From Clostridiales bacterium UBA3953 (GTDB lineage Bacteria > Bacillota > Clostridia > Oscillospirales > CAG-272), in NCBI GenBank assembly GCA_002385415.1, contig DGDL01000034.1, positions 1 to 19,496 on the forward strand: DNA of 19,496 bases, given 5' to 3'. The notes beneath the pieces were generated by a model that saw only the letters and a program-made list of their open reading frames with translations, was not told where the DNA came from and did no database searches. Positions within the stretch are counted from its first letter, which is position 1. Every line of letters starts with the position of its first letter. This document shows positions 14,116 through 19,496 of this stretch, piece by piece. The position numbers were made by a program, and so were the translations under genes.

Positions 14116-15210
14116 TTAGATGGTGGGTATCTCTATTTTCACTTCCTCGCGAGAAGCAGAGGAACGGATAATGCCGTCAATAATCGCCTGGTTGTATATA
14201 ATCTGACTTGTCGGAATAGGTGCAAGCCCGCCGGTCTTAACGGCGTCGACAAATGCGCGCACCTTGCGCTCGAAGAGGTTCTGCTGACCCTCCTGGTCAA
14301 GCGGTATCTCGGTGTGTGTGGGGGCGCCGTCTTCGGCGTCGTGCATCAGCGTGATGGCGCCTATCGGGCCGTCCCACGCGCCGCCCCAGAGGTTGTAGTG
14401 TGGCTGGCGAACCTTCAGACCCGCATCGGTACCGAGGAATATAAAGTCGCCGGTGGTGTCCATGTGCATTGCCCAGCTCATACGGAAATCGAGTGTGATA
14501 TCGCCCTCGAGCCGTATGAACGCTGCGGAAAAGTCGTCGACCGAAAAACGTTCGGATTCGGGGTAATATTTGGGGTTTTTGCCGAAATAGTCATACGCCA
14601 TTGCCGAAACCGTAAGGGGTTTGGGATACCCAATAGTGTTAAGCGCAAAGTCAAGCGCATAGCAGCCTATATCCGCAAGTGCGCCGACGCCCGCCTTGTC
14701 GCGATCGATAAATGTCCCGCCCGGGATTCCTCTGCGGCGTCCGCCGCCGGTCTGGATATAGTATACCTTGCCCAGTTTGCCCGAGGAAACAATCTCTTTA
14801 ACCTTTTTAGAGTTTACGTCATAGCGGGGCTGGAAGCCAACCGAAACAATTTTGCCCGATTTTTTCTCGGCGCGCATAATGTCGATGGCTTCATCAAGTG
14901 TAACGGTCATGGGCTTTTCAAGCAGAACATGCTTGCCGGACTCCAGCGCCGCAATTGTACACTCGGCGTGGGTAGAGTTGTATGTGCATACACTGACGGC
15001 GTCAATGTCGTCGCGCTTGCAAAGCTCCTCGGTGTCCTCGTATGCCGTAGCATCGGTGAGCCCAAACTCGTCAAGGAACTTGCGTGCTTTTCCGGGGATT
15101 ATGTCCGCTCCGGCAACAATTTCAACGTCGTCAAAATTAAGATATGATCTGGCATGTGCGTGAGCGATTCCTCCGCAGCCGATGATTCCAATACGCAGTT
15201 TTTCCGCCAT
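14116..15210 (-). CDS. Gfo/Idh/MocA family NAD(P)-dependent oxidoreductase (first in operon)
   Basis: A 364-residue dehydrogenase with GCGGIA (residues 11-16), LLEKPMTV (Lys99) and a conserved DIGCYALDFALNTIGYP segment in the substrate domain, typical of inositol and sugar dehydrogenases. It belongs to a different branch from the other two in this operon. The start is ATG 15210, with AAGGA 8 nt upstream; an in-frame GTG at 15228 lies upstream of that ribosome binding site and would read through it. It is the first gene after a perfect consensus promoter. The substrate is unknown; a glycoside, sugar or cyclitol is expected. Confidence 0.9.
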   Translation of the reverse strand: MAEKLRIGIIGCGGIAHAHARSYLNFDDVEIVAGADIIPGKARKFLDEFGLTDATAYEDTEELCKRDDIDAVSVCTYNSTHAECTIAALESGKHVLLEKPMTVTLDEAIDIMRAEKKSGKIVSVGFQPRYDVNSKKVKEIVSSGKLGKVYYIQTGGGRRRGIPGGTFIDRDKAGVGALADIGCYALDFALNTIGYPKPLTVSAMAYDYFGKNPKYYPESERFSVDDFSAAFIRLEGDITLDFRMSWAMHMDTTGDFIFLGTDAGLKVRQPHYNLWGGAWDGPIGAITLMHDAEDGAPTHTEIPLDQEGQQNLFERKVRAFVDAVKTGGLAPIPTSQIIYNQAIIDGIIRSSASREEVKIEIPTI

Positions 15211-15272
15211 TGAATTGGTTCCTTTCACTTTATGAAAATTTACATTTGTATTAATTTTTTGAAGCCCAGCCT

Positions 15273-15301
15273 ATTATAACTCGTACGACCAATATTGTCA
15301 A
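15273..15301 (-). promoter_or_regulatory. Perfect consensus sigma-A promoter for the dehydrogenase-sulfatase operon
   Basis: Minus strand: TTGACA (15301-15296), a 17-nt spacer, TATAAT (15278-15273). It predicts a leader of about 55 nt. The gap 15211-15589 holds this promoter, an A/T-rich stretch (about 15302-15440) with nothing recognised, and the divergent control region of the citrate-synthase-like gene. Confidence 0.85.
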
Positions 15302-15506
15302 CAATCGTCAGCCATAAAAAGCAAAGGAATATACTATAAAAGCAATCTCAGCCCCCGTCTGCGTGCACATTATGACCGAAACTTGTTGCCGTAGTGCAAT
15401 TTATTCCATTTTAATCCATTCACAAATCAAGGCGTGTATTTTTTGCACAGAATTGCGATTGCCTTGCATATAATAAAATTAATTTCAGAAAAATTGCAAG
15501 AATAGT

Positions 15507-15522
15507 ATTGCAATATTGCAAT
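15507..15522 (+). promoter_or_regulatory. Palindromic TTGCAAT operator candidate with flanking half-sites
   Basis: ATTGCAATATTGCAAT is a perfect 16-bp palindrome that covers the -35 element. Related half-sites lie nearby: TTGCAT (15464-15469), ATTGCAA (15493-15499) and ATGCAAT (15540-15546, at the expected transcription start). The arrangement suggests cooperative binding by an unidentified repressor. Confidence 0.5.
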
Positions 15523-15536
15523 CATGGTGCTATAAT
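15508..15536 (+). promoter_or_regulatory. Promoter for the citrate-synthase-like gene
   Basis: TTGCAA (15508-15513), a 17-nt spacer, TATAAT (15531-15536). The leader is about 47 nt. Confidence 0.7.
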
Positions 15537-15589
15537 ATCATGCAATAATCGTTTTATAGCGCGTAAATGAAAGAGAGTGTGTTCATATT

Positions 15590-17035
15590 ATGCATCTGTC
15601 ACCCAAAGATAATCCAAAACTGTATTTCTCGCATAAAACAAATCTGCTTGAGCAATCGGCATATCGCTATCAACTGCAGGAGCGGGACGAACCTAATTTA
15701 TATCGCGGCCTATTTGATTACGACTCTGTGCCGAAGGTTTCGTTCAACCACCGCACGGTGCCGATGGATATGCCTGCGGAAATCTGGATGACAGACACAA
15801 CCTTCCGCGACGGGCAGCAGTCAACCTCACCCTTCACGGTCGAACAGATTGTGCACCTTTATAAGCTGCTCAATAAGCTCGGCGGCCCGAAAGGACTTAT
15901 CAGGCAAACCGAGTTTTTCATATACACCGAAAAGGATCGCCGCGCGGTCGAAAAATGTCTTGAGCTCGGATACCGGTTTCCCGAAGTAACAAGCTGGATC
16001 CGCGCCTCCGAAAAGGATTTCGAGCTTGTAAAGTCGCTGGGCATAAAAGAAACCGGCGTGCTTGTATCCTGCTCCGACTATCATATATATAAAAAGATGA
16101 ACCTCACGCGCAAGTCCGCAATGGAAAAGTACCTCGGAGTTGTGCGGCAGATACTTGAAAGGGGCATCAGGCCTCGCTGCCATTTCGAGGATATTACGCG
16201 AGCCGATTTCTATGGATTTGTTGTGCCGTTTGCGGAAGCGCTCCGCAAGCTCGGTGAGGAATACGGTATTCCCGTCAAAATCCGCGCATGCGATACCATG
16301 GGTTATGGTGTTCCGTATCCGGGTGCTGCCCTGCCACGCAGCGTGCCGGGGATAATATACGGATTGCGGCACTATGCAGGCATACCAAGCGAGCTGCTTG
16401 AATGGCACGGGCACAACGATTTTTATAAAGTCGTTGTAAACGCTTCCACCTCATGGCTTTACGGCTGCTCGAGCGTCAACTGCTCGATGCTCGGCATCGG
16501 CGAGCGCACCGGCAACTGCCCGCTTGAAGCGATGGTTATTGAATACTGCAGTCTGCGCGGCACCGACGACGGCATGAATCTACCGGTTATCACCGAGATA
16601 GCGCGCTATTTCGAGGACGAAATAGGCTATGAGATACCCGAGCGCACGCCGTTTGTCGGGCGCAACTTCAATGTCACGCGTGCCGGCATCCATGCCGACG
16701 GCCTGCTGAAAGACGAAGAAATCTACAATATATTTAATACTAAAAAACTGCTCGACCGTCCGGCGTTGGTCGCCGTCGACTCTCACAGCGGTCTTGCCGG
16801 AATCGCGCATTGGATAAACAGCTACTTCCGCCTAAGCGGTACGCCTCATGCTATTGACAAGCAAACCGAAATCGTGAGGCTCATGAAAGAGCGCGTCGAC
16901 GCGGAATACGCCGCCGGACGCAACACTGTGATGGGGGACGGCGAGCTTGCAAACATGCTCCGCGAGATAGATTTTGCCGAATACAAGAGGCTGTCGCATA
17001 TTCACCTGCGCCGTAAGAGCGATATTGCCGACTAA
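15590..17035 (+). CDS. Re-citrate synthase-like / homocitrate synthase family enzyme
   Basis: A 481-residue HMGL-like TIM-barrel acyl-CoA condensing enzyme of the isopropylmalate/homocitrate synthase family. The metal and substrate motifs are visible: DTTFRDGQQS (residues 69-78), RCHFEDITRADFYGF (196-210), CDTMGYGVPYPGA (234-246), EWHGHNDF (271-278, metal His273/His275) and NVTRAGIHADG (361-371). These long motifs resemble, from memory, the clostridial Re-citrate synthases, which make citrate from oxaloacetate and acetyl-CoA for glutamate synthesis in anaerobes lacking the Si-type enzyme. Homocitrate synthase remains an alternative. The ribosome binding site is weak (AGAGAG, 12 nt before ATG). 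It is monocistronic, with a palindrome over its promoter, and convergent with rnfB. Confidence 0.78.
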   Translation: MHLSPKDNPKLYFSHKTNLLEQSAYRYQLQERDEPNLYRGLFDYDSVPKVSFNHRTVPMDMPAEIWMTDTTFRDGQQSTSPFTVEQIVHLYKLLNKLGGPKGLIRQTEFFIYTEKDRRAVEKCLELGYRFPEVTSWIRASEKDFELVKSLGIKETGVLVSCSDYHIYKKMNLTRKSAMEKYLGVVRQILERGIRPRCHFEDITRADFYGFVVPFAEALRKLGEEYGIPVKIRACDTMGYGVPYPGAALPRSVPGIIYGLRHYAGIPSELLEWHGHNDFYKVVVNASTSWLYGCSSVNCSMLGIGERTGNCPLEAMVIEYCSLRGTDDGMNLPVITEIARYFEDEIGYEIPERTPFVGRNFNVTRAGIHADGLLKDEEIYNIFNTKKLLDRPALVAVDSHSGLAGIAHWINSYFRLSGTPHAIDKQTEIVRLMKERVDAEYAAGRNTVMGDGELANMLREIDFAEYKRLSHIHLRRKSDIAD

Positions 17036-17062
17036 AAAAAGCCCGAGCTTGACGCTCGGGCT
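17034..17062. terminator. Shared terminator of the citrate-synthase-like gene and the rnf operon
   Basis: A 9-bp stem, AGCCCGAGC (17040-17048) and GCTCGGGCT (17054-17062), with a 5-nt loop. On the minus strand it is followed by TTTTTTT (17040-17034), making it a good rnf terminator. The plus exit (CAAACAATG) is poor. The T-run overlaps the plus-strand TAA stop. Confidence 0.8.
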
Positions 17063-17138
17063 CAAACAATGTCCACTTATTACAGTGAACTTTGAGTTTT
17101 TTATACACATCCGCCGCGATTGCGGAGGATATTATATT

Positions 17139-17957
17139 TTATGCAGTTTTCGCTCGTGGGTCACGGCTGTGCAGGATTATCTTGCGCGGGCATTTCAGCA
17201 CGCACTTGCCACAGGAAGTGCACTTTGAGTAATCAATTTCCGCAAGGTTGTCTTTTACATGTATTGCGTCGTATTCGCAGGCTTTCTCGCAAAGCCTGCA
17301 GGCTATGCAGCCGACATCGCAGTAGGAGCGAGTTGTTTTCCCGTTGTCTAAAGAGTTGCAGCTCACCCAGTGGTCGCTTTCATACGGTATCAGCTTTATA
17401 ACTTTTTTGGGGCAAGACTGCACGCAAACCCCGCAGCCTGTGCAGCGGTTGTAGTCAACAACCGCGATGTCATCCTTTATTTCTATCGCGTTAAATTTAC
17501 ATGCCGCGACGCAGGTCCCGTGACCTATGCAGCCATTGGGGCAAAGTTTGTCCCCGCCCGCAAGTCTCATTGCGGCATTGCAGTCGGCCGGGCCGTCATA
17601 TTTATATTTCAGTTTCGCCTTCCCGTGTGTGCCGCTGCACATGACTTGTGCGCGCATGCGATTTGGAGCCACGACGGGCAGGCCCATTATGTCGGCTATG
17701 GCCTTTGCGGTTTCGACGCCGCCGGCGGTGCAGGCATTTACTGCGGCATCTCCGCGGGCGATAGCCTCGGCAAGCGCCGCGCAACCTGTATAGCCGCATC
17801 CTCCACAGTTTGCGGCGGGCAGCGCGTCGACAATCGCCTCGACGCGCGGGTCAACCTTGACGGCAAATATCTTTGACGCCAGGGCGAGCACAGCTCCCAA
17901 CACCACGCCGAGCGCTGTAAACCAAACAAACGCCCAAATTATATTTGAAAGGTCCAT
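17139..17957 (-). CDS. rnfB: Electron transport complex subunit RnfB
   Basis: Iron-sulfur subunit of the Rnf complex, which couples ferredoxin oxidation and NAD+ reduction to Na+ or H+ export across the membrane. The 272-residue protein has one N-terminal membrane helix (residues about 7-27), then the RnfB-type cluster site (Cys51, Cys54, Cys59, Cys76). Ferredoxin-like sites follow at Cys139-143-149-153, Cys172-175-178-182, Cys213-217-220-223-227 and Cys246-249-252-256. The last gene of the operon, it starts 50 nt after rnfA with AAAGGA upstream. A terminator follows. Confidence 0.95.
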   Translation of the reverse strand: MDLSNIIWAFVWFTALGVVLGAVLALASKIFAVKVDPRVEAIVDALPAANCGGCGYTGCAALAEAIARGDAAVNACTAGGVETAKAIADIMGLPVVAPNRMRAQVMCSGTHGKAKLKYKYDGPADCNAAMRLAGGDKLCPNGCIGHGTCVAACKFNAIEIKDDIAVVDYNRCTGCGVCVQSCPKKVIKLIPYESDHWVSCNSLDNGKTTRSYCDVGCIACRLCEKACEYDAIHVKDNLAEIDYSKCTSCGKCVLKCPRKIILHSRDPRAKTA

Positions 17958-18007
17958 ATAAAGTTTATCCTTTTATTATATTATTTTGACTGGATATTTT
18001 TAGCCGC

Positions 18008-18592
18008 TCATATGCCGAGGTTAATGCTCGAAAAGCCCGAAAACGCCATAGCAATCAGTCCAGCCGTCACAAGTGCAATCGGTATGCCCTCAAACGAACG
18101 CGGCGGATTTGCGACTGCCACCCGCTCGCGCACACCCGCGAATATCACAATCGCAAGCGTAAATCCGACGGCTGCGGAAAAACCGAAGGCCACCGACTTT
18201 ATAAAATTGTAATCGCTTTCGACGCTGAGCAGTGCCGCACCGAGCACCGCGCAGTTTGTGGTTATCAGCGGCAGATATATGCCCAGTGCGCCATACAGCG
18301 CCGGCACATATTTGCGCAAAAACATTTCTATGAGCTGAACAAGCGAAGCTATAACGAGTATGAAGGCAATTGTCTTCAGATACTTAAGCTCAAAAGGCAC
18401 GAGTATCAGGTTATATATAAGATTGGTCGCCGCGCTTGCCAAAGTCATGACAAATACAACCGCAAACCCCATGCCAAGCGCGGTGTCCGGCTTTTCGGAC
18501 ACGCCCAAAAACGGGCAAATACCCAAAAAGCGCGTAAATACAAAGTTTTCCACCAATACGGCGGTAAACATTATAAGCAGTATTTCCGTCAT
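18008..18592 (-). CDS. rnfA: Electron transport complex subunit RnfA
   Basis: Integral membrane subunit of Rnf, 194 residues, about six helices, usual length for the family. It contains the characteristic LVENFVFTRFLGICPFLGVS start and the LPLITTNCAVLG segment with the conserved Cys thought to help hold an iron-sulfur centre together with RnfE. Its ATG overlaps the rnfE stop by four bases (ATGA), implying translational coupling. Confidence 0.96.
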   Translation of the reverse strand: MTEILLIMFTAVLVENFVFTRFLGICPFLGVSEKPDTALGMGFAVVFVMTLASAATNLIYNLILVPFELKYLKTIAFILVIASLVQLIEMFLRKYVPALYGALGIYLPLITTNCAVLGAALLSVESDYNFIKSVAFGFSAAVGFTLAIVIFAGVRERVAVANPPRSFEGIPIALVTAGLIAMAFSGFSSINLGI

Positions 18593-19350
18593 TTGCCTTC
18601 ATCCTCCCCGCTCGGAACAAACTCAAGCTCGCTTGCGTGCGGAGGCACTCCTCCACCGAGCGCCGCATCCTCCGCAAACTCGTCGGCGAGTGTCTTGTCA
18701 AGTTGTTTTTTGCGATAGCGCTCTGCAATTGCAAGCAGCTTGTTTACCGCTGCGACTATAAATCCGAGCGTTAAAAATGCGCCGGGCGGCATTATAAATA
18801 TCAATGCCGGCGGAATTGCGTCACCGAATATCGGAAAACCAAGCAGCGTCCCGGCACCGAGAAGCTCGCGTATTGCGGCAAGCATTGTTAGTGCAAGCGT
18901 GAAGCCCAGTCCCATCGCAAGCCCGTCGACAACCGACGGCAGCACGCGGTTTTTAGAGGCGAACGCCTCTGCCCGCGCAAGTATGATGCAGTTGACAACG
19001 ATAAGCGGGATAAACACGCCGAGCGCGGCGTCGAGAGCCGGCAAAAACGCCTTTATAAGCAGCTCTATTGCGCTGACAAAACCCGAAATTATGACTATAT
19101 AAGCCGCAATTCTGACCTGCGGCGGTATCAGCTTGCGCAAAAGCGATATAAACAGGTTTGAAAAAACAAGCACAAGCGTTGCGGCAATGCCCATGCCAAT
19201 GGCATTATCTATCGACGTGGTCGTCGCAAGCGTCGGGCAGGTGCCAAGCAGCTGCACAAGCGTGGGGTTGTTGTCGAGCAAGCCTCCTCGCAGCTGCTGG
19301 GCAAACAACGCAAGCGAATATCTTGCCGCCTTTTTATTTTCACCGGTCAT
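18589..19350 (-). CDS. rnfE: Electron transport complex subunit RnfE
   Basis: Integral membrane subunit of Rnf, 253 residues, homologous to RnfA. It has NPTLVQLLGTCPTLATTTS (conserved Cys), IPLIVVNCIILARAEAFAS and a hydrophobic core of about six helices. A charged tail of about 45 residues ends ELEFVPSGEDEGK, longer than in many homologues. The start is ATG 19350, which overlaps the upstream stop (TGATG) and has a G-rich ribosome binding site; a GTG one codon earlier is less likely. Confidence 0.95.
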   Translation of the reverse strand: MTGENKKAARYSLALFAQQLRGGLLDNNPTLVQLLGTCPTLATTTSIDNAIGMGIAATLVLVFSNLFISLLRKLIPPQVRIAAYIVIISGFVSAIELLIKAFLPALDAALGVFIPLIVVNCIILARAEAFASKNRVLPSVVDGLAMGLGFTLALTMLAAIRELLGAGTLLGFPIFGDAIPPALIFIMPPGAFLTLGFIVAAVNKLLAIAERYRKKQLDKTLADEFAEDAALGGGVPPHASELEFVPSGEDEGK

Positions 19351-19496
19351 CACTCGCCGCCCCCTTCCGCATCATTTGTAGCCGACGCTTCGGAATCCGT
19401 TTCAGGTGTCGCCGATGCCTGGTCATCCGTTTCGGCGCTATTTTCCGTAGCCGACGCTTCGGCATCGGTTTCGGCTGTTGCCGACGCCTCGCCGTC
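19350..19496 (-). CDS. rnfG: C-terminal tail of the gene upstream of rnfE, probably rnfG, with acidic repeats
   Basis: Only the last 48 residues are inside the window. They are low-complexity and acidic: a repeat of about 10 residues with consensus D-x-E-A-S-A-T-x-E-T occurs four times (one copy with three extra residues), ending EGGGE. RnfG is inferred only from the usual clostridial order rnfC-D-G-E-A-B; the flavin-attachment and membrane parts lie outside. The stop overlaps the rnfE start by one base. Confidence 0.6.
   Translation of the reverse strand, partial: DGEASATAETDAEASATENSAETDDQASATPETDSEASATNDAEGGGE
19368..19496 (-). repeat. Degenerate 30-bp coding repeat in the putative rnfG tail
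   Basis: Units at 19496-19467, 19466-19428 (39 bp), 19427-19398 and 19397-19368. The plus strand shows GTAGCCGACGCTTCGG twice, exactly. This suggests recent repeat expansion; more copies may lie beyond the window. Confidence 0.7.

Noticed and set aside
14314..15147. Plus-strand open frame opposite the first dehydrogenase gene of the operon
   Set aside because: Antisense shadow; the minus strand has Rossmann and EKP motifs, a ribosome binding site and a promoter.
1..19496. CRISPR array, tRNA, insertion sequence or phage module
   Set aside because: No regular spacer-repeat pattern, tRNA-like arms with a T-loop, transposase or phage gene was seen on reading through both strands.

Overview
The window looks like chromosomal DNA of an anaerobic, low-to-mid GC Bacillota, most likely a Clostridia-type gut or animal-associated bacterium. 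This is an inference from gene content: an Rnf complex (ferredoxin:NAD+ oxidoreductase), a Re-citrate-synthase-like enzyme, strong GGAGG ribosome binding sites, consensus sigma-A promoters (TTGACA-N17-TATAAT), compact intrinsic terminators and clostridial-style lipoproteins. No rRNA, tRNA, CRISPR array, insertion sequence or phage gene was seen.

Layout. Positions 1-767 (minus) hold most of a nucleoside hydrolase that runs off the left edge. Positions 883-1779 (plus) encode a DUF975-like membrane protein that probably starts at a non-AUG codon. Positions 2074-4250 (plus) form a two-gene unit: a cytoplasmic sialidase-like BNR/Asp-box protein and an N-acetylneuraminate lyase. A convergent RbsD/FucU sugar mutarotase (4287-4718, minus) shares a terminator with the lyase and diverges from a DUF2961/GH172-type glycosidase (4905-5978). 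A xylose-isomerase-like TIM-barrel sugar epimerase/lyase follows (6176-6985). Next, on the minus strand, come a secreted CBM9-type protein with a possible atypical sorting tail (7109-7933) and a PocR-AraC regulator (8040-8933).

Positions 9097-15210 (minus) look like one large transcription unit driven by a perfect consensus promoter at 15273-15301 and ended by a strong terminator at 9049-9082. In transcription order it holds a Gfo/Idh/MocA dehydrogenase, a sulfatase-superfamily hydrolase with Thr at the formylglycine position, a second Gfo/Idh/MocA enzyme, a beta-propeller-like lipoprotein, and a third Gfo/Idh/MocA enzyme that is a close paralogue of the second. A Re-citrate-synthase-like gene (15590-17035, plus) stands alone behind a promoter overlapped by a TTGCAAT palindrome. 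It converges on the end of an rnf operon (rnfG tail, rnfE, rnfA, rnfB; 19496 to 17139).

How the genes may work together. The left and middle parts look like an accessory sugar-scavenging locus: sialidase plus lyase, mutarotase, GH172 enzyme, sugar isomerase/lyase, three NAD(P)-dependent sugar dehydrogenases, a phospho/sulfo-ester hydrolase, a surface carbohydrate binder and a sugar-type regulator. Three Gfo/Idh/MocA enzymes with a TIM-barrel isomerase-like protein resemble the known oxidise-then-eliminate routes for cleaving glycosides through 3-keto intermediates. That is the most interesting system-level hypothesis here, and it is inference. The right side is core anaerobic energy and glutamate metabolism.
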